A stretch of 64,000 nt of DNA from Dermanyssus gallinae (GCA_003439945.1 QVRM01005212.1:37286-101285), one strand, 5' to 3'; shown: positions 32,401-45,199, counted from the first letter of the stretch. Made by a program: numbers and translations. Notes: generated by a model from the sequence alone, not told the origin.

Positions 32401-34577
32401 TCAAGTTCTAGTGTTCCAGGGATTCTGCCATCTTCAGAACGACGTCGCGTAGTTTAAAAATGTGCGTATTAGAGTCCTCAAGGGGTGACACTATTTCGCC
32501 CATGCGGGACACGCCAGAGCTGTGTGCTCTGGAGTGTCCTCTGGAGTCTATTGCCGCAGTGGACGCGCATGGGCTGGGGGCCTTCCCGATCCTGAATAGG
32601 CACGACTTAATGTCGCCGTGCCCCGTCAAAATCTAGGTGGTGTGGAAGGTAAATTTCCCACCGGGCCGGTACAGCCAGTCCTTAATGTTAGGGACCAGCT
32701 TGCGGAGACTTGCACCTGGGTCCTTCTCCGCCAGGCCATCCCACTCCCCCTGCTATAGCTTCAATCTGTGTTGCCGTGCCTCTTCCTTCTTAAGGCTCTG
32801 GTCGCCTCACAGGCGGCGGCGCTCTTCTGCCTTTAGGTCCCATGGAATAGTGCGCCGCTGTACTAACCGTGCGGTACGCCATAGTGGCTCTAAGAGCCCC
32901 GACCCGTTGAGCCCGCCGTAAGCGGGATCTATTTGCCTATGTCTTCAGAGCTTTGGTAGGCCAGGCCGGAGCCCCGTATAGGGCGACTGATTCGGCCACG
33001 GACATAATAATCCTTCTTCTTGTTTGTTTAGGGCCGTAGGTGTTTGGCATGAGGCGCGCGAAACTATTGGCGATCTTCAATGCCCTCTCTGACGCCCGCC
33101 GTAGGTATTCAGTACCCCGGAGGCCCCGGTCCAGGAAGACCCTAAGGTACTTTGTAGTATTGACTGCAGCAATCTCCTGGTCCTCCAGGACAAGGTGCGG
33201 CGGGGTTAAGCCCCTCCGACCCACCAGGAGAATAGCTTCGCTTTTAGCGGGGGCCAATGTAAGCCCCGTCTTTTGCATCCAGTGCGCATTGTCAAAGAGG
33301 GCTTCATTCGCACGCGCCTCAAGCTGGCCCATTGTCCGGGCCTGGACGGTGAGGACCAGGTCGTCAGCGTAGGCGAGGAGTTCGACCCCAAGTGGGATAT
33401 CCCCCAGCCGCAGCAGGTCATCGTACGTGATGTTCCATAGCAGAGAGCCTAGTATTGAGCCCTGCGGCAGCCCTGCGGCCATGTTAAATGTTTAATCATG
33501 TGAATGGATAATCCTGTCATGTAGGTAGCTCGATAGAATCCGTCTTACGTAAAAGGGCACTTTTTTCCTGTGGAGAGTATCGAGGATGACTCTCCACGGG
33601 AGGCTATTAAAAGCGTTCTTCACGTTCAGTAGTATTGCTAAAAATAAGTCTTGGCGTCCGGGCGGAGAGTCGCGAATGCTTTCGGCCTTTAGTTGGATTT
33701 TCTTTATCGCTGCAATTGCCCCTCAGGCGCGGCTCGCCGAGCGCGGGTGAAAAGACGCCGTGCCCGGATGCACCTTTTCCTAAGGTCTCCTATTTCGGTC
33801 GTCCACCAGTTCTTCGGGGTCCTTCGATGCGACCGGTGTGTTCCGCGGCTCGCAGGTGTTGTTGGTATCCCGTCCTGGTTGATAAGGGTCCTAAAAGACT
33901 CCCGGATCTCGTTGATCCCCTTTGCGCCTGGTTGTAAGACGAAGCGTTGTGGGCGGTCCCTCGCGGGAAATAGTCACGTGAAACTCAAGTATATGATGGT
34001 CACTTAGCGATTCCTCGTCTAGTAAAACCTTCCAGTTAAAAATCCTATGTGCTTTCTTGTTATTGTAAGATTAATGCTCGAGGTGCGCCCAGCTCTATGG
34101 AAGGTAGGCGCACCCGTGTTAAAAACAACTAGCTCCTCCGCCGCCAGCCACTCAAAAACGGCGTGTCCTCTTCGGTTGGTGGCCGTAGAGCCCCAGGTAG
34201 TGAAAGCTGCGTTAAAATCTCCGGTTTAGACTAGAAGTGGCACGTCGTTTTGATTAAAGGACTCTGTCAAATTGTCTAAAAACCTATGAAAGTCTTTTAG
34301 AGGGGTGTTGGGACTGCAGTAGCAGGAGTAAAACCGCCCAACGCCCGTTAGATCCACTAAAGTAAAACCGTACCCGCTACCGTGTCCGGAAACCCGAAGG
34401 CGACAGCGGTTGTCTAGTCCTAAAAAGGGTCGGGGTGCAGTTTTTCGCCCATCGGACGTTGGGCCCACTGAAAAGTAGAAGATCTGTCCTAGACCTGCTA
34501 CTAATTTCCTGGAGCATGTTATGGGCACCCATGCTCCGGTTGCAGTTAAACTGTAGTGCTTTAAGAATAGTTGTCAT
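32400..34577 (-). pseudogene. Second R1-like element, ORF2 remnants
   Basis: Minus-strand pieces in order. 34577-34226 is the endonuclease start (ALQFNCNRSMGAHNML, LLLFSGPN; the usual catalytic Glu position reads Gly). 34220-33490 is a broken middle with RT finger fragments. 33482-32937 is RT with AGLPQGSILGSLLWN, AYADDLVLTV (Asp pair), LTLAPAKSEAILLVG and VNTTKYLRVFLD. 32629-32410 is the C-terminus with the TGHGDIKSCLFRI motif. The order and motifs match the intact R1-like ORF2 at 16871-19852, but identity is modest, so this is a different and older family. Confidence 0.85.
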
Positions 34578-34586
34578 ATACGTTGT

Positions 34587-35983
34587 TTAAGATTTGCCCG
34601 TATTTGACTGCTTTGTAAATCGGGAGTCTATGGGAGGAGATGGTTGCCCCCTCTTTCGACTCCTTTGCGTTACCAAGGTGAACCTATCTTGGTCCTGAGC
34701 GCCTCTGGGGTGTTCTTCCGCTGTGGGGGCACCGTGCTTTGGTCGGGCGCAGACCCTGTCGAGGGGCGGCAGCCTGCCTCGGTTGCCAGACTGGTTGCCG
34801 CCGCGGCGAAGCTCTGCAAGTTGGGCTCTGTACGTAAGGCAAGCAGCGGCGCTGGCCGCGTGCCCCTCCTCGCCGCAGTTGTAGCATTTGGCACTTTGGG
34901 TGCATTGCCTTGACAGGTGCCCCAGTACCCCGCATTTGTGGTCGCAGCGTCTTGAGGTCGCCGCTTCCAAGTGGTTGTGGGCCCTACTCGCTTCCGGCAC
35001 GTGGGGACAGTGATCCATTGCACAATGTGGCAGGATAGCCATCCCAGTTGGACCCGCTTCAGGTCCAGTGCTCGACGGGCATCAAGCGGCGTCGCATGGA
35101 CGAGCGCCGACCATCTTCCGGTAGCCCCCTTTTGGGTGGGGGGGTCCACTATTAGTGGCCTGTCAAATCGAGTTCCTCTGCGGAGCGCCTCCTCGACTTC
35201 CTCTGCCGTTGTCTTTTCCATGATGTCTCTGACAATCAGACGCTTGAAGGAGAGCCGGTAGAGGCTCGCCTCATCCTCCCCGGCCGCCTGTAAGGCACCA
35301 AGGAATGCGCTGGCCCCTCCTGGCGCCGCCTCCGTCACTAAAAGTCTTATGTTCCTGCTGGGGAAGCGTTGTGCCTGTTTGACCGAAACCTTGTAGGAGC
35401 CAGGGTCTGCAGCAAGGGATCGGCGGTAGGTCTTCTGTACCCATAAGGGCCTTCGCCTTTATTAGTGCTTGCTCCAGAAGATTATCGTGTTGGAGCAGCG
35501 TCGCGTTTTTGGGGAGCCGAAGTGCCACCAGCGTCCTGGTAGTCAGCTCCCCGTCGTCTCCCGACTTCGCTATTCGGCAGGACAGTACCACGCCTGCCTT
35601 GCTTCCGGCCCTCCCGGCAATGCCCTGGAACTGGCAGGCCATGTTTCTCCAAGTGGCACTGTCGGATGCGTCCCCCTCCCTGGTCACAAGCACCCAGCGG
35701 GAACTATATCTTGTTATGCTGGCTCCGAGGGTTGTCACCCTCGTATAGACAGCTGAACCAGTCTTCTGAGAAGAGGCTTTTTAGATTCTCTTCGGTGTCA
35801 CACCCCTTGATCATTTTATTGAGCTTGTGGGCCTGCCTTTCCAGGGCAAAGCCTTCTCGGGTGCATTGGCATCCTGAGTCCGTTGCATTTCGTTCCGTTT
35901 GTGTGCCTGCGTCCGCTGACATAGGCGCAGAGCTCTCTTCTCAGTTCCGCGACGCCGGAAAGGCTGCCAGGGAGGGCCGTTGA
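34587..35983 (-). pseudogene. Second R1-like element, ORF1 (zinc-knuckle gag-like) remnant
   Basis: Upstream of the ORF2 remnant on the same strand. 35922-35704 is the N-terminal hydrophilic region. 35738-35271 is an alpha-helical region with ELTTRTLVALRL. 35338-34670 carries the FKRLIVRDIMEKTTAEEVEEAL segment and ALDLKRVQLGWLSCHIVQW, homologous to LASRGKLKVGWIQCRVSEWL of the intact ORF1. 35042-34587 has knuckles (CGVLGHLSRQC, CYNCGEEGHAASAAAC). Three frames are used, so it is dead. The end near 34590 is close to the ORF2 ATG at 34577. Much higher GC than the surroundings. Confidence 0.85.
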
Positions 35984-35999
35984 GGGCCCGCCATCCTCC

Positions 36000-38375
36000 T
36001 CTTCGGCGATAACTTAGGGGGTCATGTGCCCGGGCTTATCGCGTTCCTTAGGGGGCGGACGAAACATCGCCGAAGTAAATGAACAAATTAAATTAGTAAA
36101 AGGGAGAAAATAAATAATAAAAGAGAAAAAAAGTTTCCGCTGGGATTTAAACTTCGTTTTGCTTGATCGAAGTCCGAGGTGTTGCCCCTGCACCGCCGGC
36201 TACTTGCACTCGCACAGTGCCTACTGCCACCTCTAACCACTGCTTGTGGTGTGCGGCAAATATACACACTAGTATATACACTTCAAGTACGTTATATACA
36301 CGAGAACACCGTAGCAGCACGAACTATGTACACTTGCAGTGTATATATACAGAATTATATATACTGGCCTAACTGCGCTAGTCAGCTAATGCCACTACTT
36401 GTGAACAAGCGAGCCGGTAGCACCGGTCGTTCTCAAACGTTCGAAATAGAACGTTGCTTCAAAAACAGTTTTACGGTGTCTTTTGCTGTTTTTTAAATGT
36501 CCCACCAGATTCTTCACCGGTTTAACTTTCGGGTGCGATTGGTCAGCCCGCTAAGGCCCTCAGGTTCCCGCACCTTTTAGCTAATGAACACGGAGCAAAA
36601 CACGACGTGGCCGCACGAATCGAATGTCAGAAGCAGATTCATTTTTGCTCGTTTCTCTACATCTACGGTTGTACTGACAGCTCGTTGTTAGACGAGCTGT
36701 CCGCAGTACAACCGTAGATGTAGAGTATTTGGCATTTGTATAAACTATGATATTTAAGGAACTAGCAGCATAATGCCTCGCATGCCTTTTCATTTGCTAT
36801 ACATGCGTATTTTATCTTCGCTTGCAAAGTGGTGCTTGCAAATTAGTTCTGATTAAATAGTTGTGCTTTAAAACCCTAAATGTATATTTTTTTTAATCGA
36901 CAAAGACGTAGTTCAAAACATGTTTACTAAGATTGAGAATAAAATAGACTGTAAACAATTAACCATTGGTGGCTTTGTTTGGCCTCAGAGCGTGTCCAAG
37001 GATTGATGTTTTTCGCTGGAGTCACATAAATGTTGGTATGACCCAGTGCTATTAAAAACCATTGCATAGATATATGATAGGTAATTCGTTGCTGTTCTCA
37101 ACATTGCGAAATACTAGCAATGAGTGCTTGTGCAGCCTTAATAATTTATATCTTAGCATTTGTACCATTCTGTAACAATTATTATTTACACGTATGTTAA
37201 ATAAAGGCATATAAAATGTACAGCTTTAATTATACATCTTGCTGCACTTAACTGTATATTGAAAGCATTACGCGATGTGGCGCGAAGTGTGGTTTGCTAA
37301 CTGCAGAGGTTTCATAATCTTACAGGCAAAACGAAGCATTCTGCAACTTTAATTAACTGCCGTGTGTTTGAGGTCTCACCGGAGTCAAATAATTCAATCG
37401 TATTAGAACGAAATAAACTGGTGTTTATCATGTACAAAAGTCTTGAAGTCATAGCACAAAGTCTTCTGCATAATATTAATTCGGCAATACCTTTACTACT
37501 TACCATCAAGATGGTCATAACAAGACATGCGAGCAATTTTGGATATTATTGTTCGACGTCGGAAATTGTGACATCGAATCTATAAAGTGCGTGCATACGG
37601 CTTGGAGGTAACTAACGCGTACCGTGTCGTGACACGAAGTTCTCCGGACCTTGCTTGGAAAGAGACGACACAAGATACAGTGAGCTTATTTGTGTATCTC
37701 CTATGGTTTAAATAATTCATCACTGGCTTTTAAACCTATATTCACGGATAAATTTACGTGTGTAAAGTGTAATACACATATTTCTGTTAATAGTACCACT
37801 AAGAAATAGTGTATGGGGCAATTATAATTTGCTATACCTTTCATTAAAACAATAAAGCTACTTGTATTTCCCTTTGTTTCGGTCACAGGAGATTATAGTG
37901 TGTCCTAAAAATTACCTTGTCTAGTTTAAACACCCTCAAAACCTCCAAAGGTCGCGGCCACGGCCGTACGAGTGACAGGTCCAGCATGAACGATGATGGC
38001 GTTGCCATTCAGCCATCTTGCTTGACAAAGCTCGATTAAGTCTCTACGTTAAAGTAAAGATAGTTAAACTTTGTTGATATGCTTGCATACTTTCAGCACA
38101 TCAGGCACTTCCAAAACGTCAAGAATTTAGTAGGTTTCTTTTTAAGAAGAAAATAGACGTGCTTGCTATCGAAGGTACACTAGCGCGGCAACAACTCGCC
38201 TAGAAGGAGAATGTGCTGCCAGACCACAACAACACCAACATCGATTGCGGAAGCAACAGTGACGGCACGACATCCAGCTACCAACGCAAAGAAACTATGA
38301 TGAAGAAGACAAAAGACGCGGCGAGTACCTGAGTTACATGCCAAGTCATAAAAAGGAACACGGCTAGTACCTGAG
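36000..38375. other. AT-rich unassigned DNA
   Basis: Apart from the hairpin at 36655-36725 I recognise nothing coding here. Frames of 60-105 codons (for example 36179-36496 and 37364-37585) lack motifs and are not flanked by convincing splice sites in a known family. Confidence 0.45.
36655..36725. repeat. Long near-perfect hairpin (31/34-bp arms)
   Basis: The left arm 36655-36685 (starting CTCTACATCTACGGTTGTAC) pairs with the right arm 36692-36725. The only defect is a 3-base bulge in the right arm, and the loop is TGTTAG. Size and fold are in the range of a short hairpin RNA or a tiny foldback element, but no promoter or second copy was seen. Confidence 0.9.
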
Positions 38376-38379
38376 TTAC

Positions 38380-38625
38380 ATGTCAAGGATTAAAAGGGCT
38401 ATCAGCGATACTTTTGTACTGTGTGACTCTGGAGAGTCGGACACCGTAAAGCATACTGTTCTGCGATGTTATGCACTCAAGGGAGCGCGGGAAGAAGGAT
38501 TAACCACTGTGAGAGGCCGGCCTCTCAGGGAGGTGGTGGCCCATATCATGACTTCGGCGGAGGCTTGGAAGGAGTTTGATACTCAAGACAGCCAAGGAGC
38601 CGGCCAGGCGGGAAAGGCTTGAGCG
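38380..38625 (+). pseudogene. R1-like ORF2 C-terminal fragment
   Basis: Plus-strand frame with LCDSGESDTVKHTVLRCYAL followed by GRPLREVVAHIMTSAEAW and a stop. This matches the C-terminal CCHC domain of the intact R1-like ORF2 (CETGEVDDVTHTVCFCPAL...ELIARMCEDEKMW). Only the last 75-80 residues are present, the usual result of 5' truncation. The GC-rich stretch to about 38800 is probably its 3' UTR. Confidence 0.7.
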
Positions 38626-39147
38626 GGTCTCTCGGGGAAGTGATCGAGACAACGAGCCCAAAGAGTGGAGGAGATGGGAGGAGCCGGCCCCTCATGGTCT
38701 CGACGCACCCTCACAAGACGGTTTACAAAATTGCAGTAACCCCTGTATTACCGCAGGTAGACATGCGCGATAATGTAGGGATAGAGCTAAGTAAAGGAGA
38801 ACGGCAGAGACGCTCCTTTTACGGCTTCGAAATAATGCCCGTGAAAGGTAGCTGATCCTGGGCTCTATAATTAAATTTCTCAGAAGGTAGAGTGCTTGCT
38901 GTGGGTGCATGCGCAGGGTTGCAAATAACCGGCAACATTCGCTTTTTCCCTCCGAAACTCGCTTAAAGCCTTTCTCGCAAACAGGCGCCCCGAATAACAT
39001 CAGTGCGTGCTTGCTGTGAAGTTTTACATCTTATAGACTTGCATTTATATTGCTTAGGATAGTCAAGTGGTCTCCTTCGCGGCCAAATACATCACATTAG
39101 TGATTATTCAGTACCAAGCCACATTCACCCGTTGTTTTCGTTCGACA

Positions 39148-39375
39148 TCAGCCGGTCTTGTAGACTGTTAGATTAACGTTGTCCAGATTGCTAGCCGTAA
39201 TTTTCAGCTGGTGGGTTGTCTCATGGCTAAGCAGAAGAGGGCTTGCAAGGTCTCCTTGTTGAACTCCACACGCCAATGTGATAACTCTTTTATATATTTG
39301 GAAAACTAGATCCCGCCGAAATGATTTAAATGCGTTTTTAAAATCCAACTTGACAATATAGTTTAATTTAAACAA
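39148..39375 (-). pseudogene. R2-like RT fragment
   Basis: The minus frame reads YIVKLDFKNAFKSFRRDLVF (RT catalytic Asp region), then, after loss of an intervening part, GVQQGDLASPLLLSHE, the next RT motif. It has the same residues as VKLDFKNAFNCIRRD at 25.7 kb and GIQQGDPLGPPLF at 51.4 kb. Both ends are lost. About 75 bases of this fragment also match 41300-41375. Confidence 0.75.
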
Positions 39376-39418
39376 AGGATAATGCTATTTTTTACCGGAA
39401 ATCTTATACTGCAGATGC

Positions 39419-39538
39419 CGGATGCACAATGACATGTTGTGTATAAAAATAAACGGAACACTATCGGCCCTAAACGTCGGATGCACAATGACATGTTGTG
39501 TTTTCAAACAAACGGAACACCGCCTGGCCCTAAACGCC
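39419..39538. repeat. ~60-bp tandem duplication
   Basis: CGGATGCACAATGACATGTT recurs at 39419 and 39478, and AAACGGAACA with GGCCCTAAACG follow at matching spacing. Two units with a few differences. Confidence 0.85.
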
Positions 39539-39799
39539 AGACGCGCGTTCAGAACCGAACGATGCGCTCATGTCACGCGCAACATAGGTCTCCAGTAGTG
39601 TTAGTGATACGAGCGGCAGTAGAGATGGACTACGTTTACCAATCCCACCGACGGCTACCAACAGGCCCCCTACCGGCACACTCGTGCCGCAACAACACCA
39701 TTTAAGAGGCCCACTAGTTGAGACTCCAAGTTCGTCTTGAACACTTTTAGCATCTGTTTTTTGCCGATAGCGGCCTTCTTTTCACGCAGTCTAACTATC

Positions 39800-41000
39800 A
39801 TGGTAAACTTTGCATCGCCTCGCATCAACACATCGCTACCATTTTTCCATCCACTCTACCTTCTGTCGCACTGCACTTTTATTTTCCGAGATTGTTCCAA
39901 CGGCGCTGCCTTTTGCCAGATTTGCCGGAACGGGTGACCCGGGAACCGTCCATAACGCTAGTATACACCTTGCTAAAAGTGAATGTAAATCAACTTGCAA
40001 CCATGCCGCAACTAAAAATTGGTTTTATCTGCAGATCCGAACATGACACGTCCTTTCGCAGTGGAAGCTTCGTTGCTATGTATTGCATATTATTCATCGA
40101 GTAATCTGTATTTTACCATTGCTGACACTTGTTATTGATGTGCAATCTCTACGTGATTGTTCAAAATAGACGTGTCAACCATGGGTGTCAAAAACGCTTG
40201 TTACTCTTTAACTTATAGAAACCCGGAGCACACTGCAAGTAAATTATACGCTTTAGCGTACAAATTGTGCGTGCATTGTTTGGGTTGTTATTCTAAGCTA
40301 TGCAAAACGAAACTAGCCTAAACATTACGGTAACGATTAGCCTCAATCTTATAAAACAACGATATATTTTGTCTGTCACCTACCACTTATACTGCCTGAC
40401 TTTGCAAACAGTTCCATTCCGTGTGTATTCGTCCTTATCTGCAGCAGAGTTTACGTTGCCATGCATGCGCGCGTTGTACAGATTGTTTTAATTGGTGAGT
40501 ACCTGGGCGTGATAAAACGCATCTTTTGAATATGATCTTTATTTTCCAAAAATACGATTTTCTAGTGTGATTTGAAGTAAAATCGACAGCTTGAGGTTTT
40601 TCTCTATGTAACAATACACAACTAGACTACGAGATCATATACATTTTTGAGAGCTGGCCATTTAGCCTTAAAATAAAGAACATTTGATGTCTTCGTTTTT
40701 GTACGCGGTAAGCAGGTATTTCCCCACACAGATCTGTATTACGTTAGGAAATACGTTTTTTGAGCTCAGATTAGCCACTAACCTACATATTCTAGCAATA
40801 TTTGTGGGATGTATTGACGTGCTTATGTTAGCACTCTGCCAGTCATCAGGGTGTGATCTAATTTATTTTAGTAGTATGTGGTGTTGCTTTCAATATTGTC
40901 TTTTGACATCAGCATTCCTAGCGAGTTCTTTGAATAAATCAGATTTTTAAAATTTCTTTGTCATTAACTGTGTTGGTTAGAAGCGTAATAAGCCAGCCAA
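39800..41000 (+). repeat. Diverged direct repeat, unit 1 (partner about 42850-43330)
   Basis: The 39830-39960 block matches 42855-42995 (CATCGCTACCATTTTTCCAT versus CATTGCCACCATTTCTACCAT; the CCGGAACGGGTGACCCGGGA region). The 40760-40935 block matches 43105-43275 (TCTAGCAATATTTGTGG, ACTCTGCC, TTTCAATATTGT). The same order on the same strand suggests an old tandem duplication or two copies of an unnamed transposon. No protein was recognised. Confidence 0.6.
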
Positions 41001-41126
41001 TTTTACGGCTACGTTAATGTATCTGTAAATGTGATCTGACTGGACACTTGCGTGGCTCACCTACCTAACAATGTTCTTTACACTTGCCCCCAAAGGAAAG
41101 GTTACTTAACACTATTTATGGTCTTA

Positions 41127-41363
41127 TTATGTACTTGGGAATGCGTTATTGCATTCGGGCACTGCAACGAGCAGTTCTTCTTTCTCGGAAATGCGTTCGC
41201 TGCACATGTTTTTACTCGTACGTATGACTCTTTTAGCAAACACAAAGCTCAAATCATGGCTATATGCCGGGTGTAGAAGTGCATTTGGGCGCGGTGCATG
41301 TCCTTGGAATATTCGTAGAACTAGATCCCGCCAAACTGAATTAAATGCGTGTTTAAAATTCAA
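41127..41363 (-). pseudogene. R2-like RT fragment
   Basis: The minus frame begins MNFKHAFNSVWRDLVLRIF, a degraded KLDFKNAFNSxRRD motif. The remainder has lost RT identity. It aligns at DNA level with the fragment at 39300-39375. Confidence 0.6.
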
Positions 41364-41399
41364 CTTAATTTATAAATTTTGCTTGTTATGGGTGTGAGC

Positions 41400-42320
41400 A
41401 TCCCTGACAGTGTTAAGTTCTAAGGTAAGTATTATCTTTGTAGAACGTCTCCGAGAAGCTAGCCCATACGCAATTTGTCGTATTTTTTAATCTGGCATTT
41501 ATATGGTGTTAAAAGGGTTCTAAAAGAGCCGTTATTGACAAAAGTCGACATGCATTTGTTTATAGCCATTTCGCAGAATTCTTCTCTTTTTATACACCTT
41601 ACTGTATCCCGATTGTGACGAGGTCGGATCGTGAGCTCACTTGCTATTGCTCGTGGGAAAGATGACATTGCTGTGAAGCTGTTACTTTAATAGTTTTCAA
41701 TGCCAGTGGGGCCTCTGGCATGATCCTAGGTGTTTGTCCCTGGCTATGTGCATGACTCTATCATCACCGGACGCTACTATATCGTTTAAAGCAAGATGTC
41801 TTATGGCTGCCCTTTTGTCTTCAAGCTTATGTCGCGCTATAATGTGTTCTTCTGTGATATAATGTCGAAAAGTCCCATGTATTGAAAATAACAATATTGT
41901 GCAACTGCTGTTATTTTCTATAGGACGGGGAAGGCCAAAGTATTGTAAATGTGTACAATTTCATCCATGAACCCATATTGCGACATTTTATTAACATTGT
42001 TATACCATGTGCTAGTCTGCACAGACCCGTGCTAAGCGGACAACAATTATCATTACACGAAGTTTGGTCTTGCCTCCAATAAGAGCAGGGACACATCTTC
42101 TAATTATTCAATTGGCGACGTGTCTGCTACCATTATGACCCTGTGATAAGTGTTGCCTTCAACAAGCATAATGAATTTCTCAAAACCTTGTTGTCTAAAC
42201 AGGTGGTGACACCAAGATCACTCTGCTGTGCAAGTTAGAATTTACTGGAAAAGCTGCACTCTTCCAACAAATGACAAATATTGTGGTGCCAACTAAACAT
42301 CTTTGAGCAGGGTCCACCCA
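41400..42320. other. Unassigned DNA
   Basis: No gene seen. If the ORF1 end at 42321 and the RT piece at 41363 belong to one R2-like copy, this would be its decayed ORF2 N-terminal part, but I could not recognise it. Confidence 0.35.
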
Positions 42321-42640
42321 TCATTGCGAGGGGCTCCTGATACGCTCGATTAATGGTAGCAGTGCCAATGGGGGCTGCAGCGCTCGTGCAACAGTTTTAA
42401 GGCTTCGCCGAGCTAGGGATTGACAATGCTCAATGCATTTGCTATATAATAGGGACAACGTAGTAAGATTCTTCTGCGGCGTTTTAGCAGCATCACTATG
42501 TGCTTCGGCCACAGTCCCGCGCCTAACGGATGCAAATATCTTAATCGGTTGTATCTTAAACGCCAGGCTTACGCCAGCTATTGCGTGCTCTGAAACAAGT
42601 CAGTGCTGGGCAAGTGGCTGGCACAGGTTCACCTCCAAGT
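42321..42640 (-). pseudogene. R2-like element ORF1 C-terminal fragment
   Basis: The minus frame (42512-42321) ends with RRSLKTVARALQPPLALLPL, matching DLAATLKTIAKALKLLLALF of the ORF1 at 14985-16384 and the equivalent at 10960-11040. It is the third occurrence of this ORF1 end in the window. It lies upstream, on the minus strand, of an R2-like RT fragment, again in ORF1-then-ORF2 order. Confidence 0.55.
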
Positions 42641-42849
42641 TCTTCGATCGCTAGTGCAACTTTTCTCGCATCTAGAATAAGACAGCGCAAGAGAGTGCTG
42701 CCGGAAATCTTGCACTTGGTGCTGCAATCTCGCCGACTACCTATAGTTTTTTTTATATGAATTCTGCTTTTTCGTAATCAACAGAAGCTATCGTGAACTA
42801 TCGGGTCGCATACTTGACGCCAGATAAGTGTGAAAAGTTCTTTATCGTC

Positions 42850-43330
42850 TCGAATGGACACATTGCCACCATTTCTACCATCTATTCCATCTGAGGCGGT
42901 AGAATCTCTCCGTCGCTTCGTATCTATTTACCGATTCTGTTTCAACTACGCTGCGTTTTCTAGACCTGCCGGAGTGTGGCCCGGGAGAGCCTTCCCCGGC
43001 CATTCTGTCAAAACACTAAAACACACATTGCTACATAATTTAAAAGCATTGAATTGGTTAGCTAAGTAATCATTATTAAACCTGTTTTACGTTTGAAAAT
43101 TTTCATTTTCGAGTTGAGATTGGCCATTAGCCTACACTTTCTAGCGGTATTTGTGGTATATATTGAAGTGCTTTAAATAACACTCTGCCGGTCTTTATAG
43201 AAGTGATCTCAGCTATTTCAATAAAATGTGGTTTTGTTTTCAATATTGTATTTTACATGGTCATTTCGAGCGAGTTAATTATTTATTTAACTGGAGTTCT
43301 AATTGTGATTTTAGAATAGATATCATTGCT
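42850..43330 (+). repeat. Diverged direct repeat, unit 2 (partner about 39800-41000)
   Basis: See 39800-41000. This unit lacks about 700 bases present in unit 1, where the two matching blocks are further apart. Confidence 0.55.
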
Positions 43331-44449
43331 TCATTGCAAATTAAAGGGGTGGATGTACAGGTCCACTTAGTTCAATTCAGTATTTATTTCATTATAAAAT
43401 TGGTAGACAGTTAATTCATGTTTCACAAGGTGCCACGATGTGACACTTCGGTCTCACAAGTTATATCTTATTTTGGATGATGAGGACGTTCCGCAAATTT
43501 TTGCACATAGACGTATATGATAGCGCTCATTATCACTCTCCACAGAAGCTACAAACACAATCTTCTCTATAAAAACAGCTAGGTTTCATGCATATGTGAT
43601 GGTTATACTCCGCTTCAAAATTTAAGTTTCTGTTCTCTCTATAAGCTCGATATAAATCTATAATATGCGCCTGTAAATGGTGTGTTATTAAGTGCCAGGT
43701 CTTCAATAAGTGTTCTCTCTCCGCACATCCTTAAGGCAAGTGTTGCCGACGCGCATTTTGGAAACCGTAATTAGGACTACAATCGATTTAGTATACTTTC
43801 TAAGATACGTGCAGTAGTGACGGCACGCAATTTCGATGCATTCAATTGGCAATGCGCCAGACAATAGTGACGCTGAGTGGTCTCGGTTTTGATGACTTGC
43901 GGTTGGGTTTAGTTAGCTCTTGAAAAATAGTGTAAATTCTTAGCACGGACTCGCCGTTAGTCCGATCTCCATTGTTAGTGAAGATCCACTCTACAGCATC
44001 CATCGGTCTAGTGCACCTCTAGGCTTCTGCTACTTAAAACCCTGTTATTCATTTGTGATCTTATCCGCAAAACCCTCCACAGACGGATCGCTCGACAACA
44101 AGAAATCAGCTGTGCGATACAATTGCTGTTGGTGTTATCAAACACTGGTGGTTTGTGAGCCTCTGCACTGTCATAGTTTCAAAAATCATCGTCATTACTG
44201 CGGCAGGTGGAATTGATCGAAGAAATGTAAAAGGTAACGACAAGTACCAGCAAAAGCATGCTAATGTCGCGAATAATTTAATGAAATGACTAACGTTTCT
44301 AGCAACGAGAGCGGTTCCTTACCGCATTGACAAGCAAGGTACTCGCTTCAGTTTTTATGCAAACCAAAGTTTGCATTAGTGTGGCTATACATCAGCCTGG
44401 GAGCAATCCTGCCGTCGGGACGGACAGTTGTCGGACGTCGCCCTCCCTT
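43330..44449. other. Unassigned DNA
   Basis: No ORF with family motifs, no RNA gene and no repeat recognised. Confidence 0.45.
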
Positions 44450-44827
44450 CTATAAAGAGTGACCAGGGCACTCTTTACGCACTCGACCTACACTACGATG
44501 TGCGCAGTGTAGGTCGTTCCAGTATAGCAAAGCCGAAATCCCAGATACCGGAATGAGCTGAAAAACTAAGGATTGGCCGCCGTAACGTATAACGTCTTTG
44601 ACAGCTCCTTGTCTGAGATTCACAGCCATGGCTGTTATGGCGTTTATTTGGAGCTTCGCTAAAACAAGGAACACCTCTGTCAGAGAAGTGATGCGCTTGA
44701 TAGCGCGCAGGCCGTAGTGAATGATCGATATGTCATCTGTATACATTACAGCTATAGTCTTGCGGCACTCTTGAGTATAGCCAGAAAAATCGCAGAAGAC
44801 CGAAGGAGACGCAGCTCTAAGCATCAC
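44450..44827 (-). pseudogene. LINE RT palm fragment
   Basis: The minus frame contains AVMYTDDISIIHYGLRAIKR, a YXDD box with Thr in the second position, then LQINAITAMAVNLRQGA, corresponding to the K..A.K...M.F..G segment after YADD in the APE-type LINEs here. The remaining sequence is degenerate. Confidence 0.6.
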
Positions 44828-45199
44828 CTTGTGGGATTCTCACATTCTGTTTTAGCCTAAAGATATGGTTATATGCTTGCCTCAAAGCGCCGATAGATGT
44901 CGCTACCGATTATATCAACAGCGAGTCCGGTTAGTCAAGCTAGCCGGACCGATGACAGGGGCGTACAAGGAGACAGATGACAGCGAAGCCAATTTGACGA
45001 GGTGAAGACCAATCTAGTTGCTGCAGATACGTCGGCACTAGACATATTGTGTTAGCTGGCTGGTAAAGATGTTGAAGTTGATGTACTACTTAATTTGCAT
45101 ACAAGAGGTGACGGCGCTGTAGTTTACATTGCGCCTTGGAGTAGCGAATTCATGCGGTTCTCCAAGGACGATATTTCTGCAAGAAGAGCGTCATGTAAA

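Noticed and set aside
34644..35983. Plus-strand frames of 80-105 codons
   Set aside because: Antisense to the zinc-knuckle ORF1 of the second R1-like element, whose motifs are clear.
44460..44525. Short inverted repeat ACCTACACT...AGTGTAGGT
   Set aside because: Only about 9-bp arms inside an RT relic; it can arise by chance.
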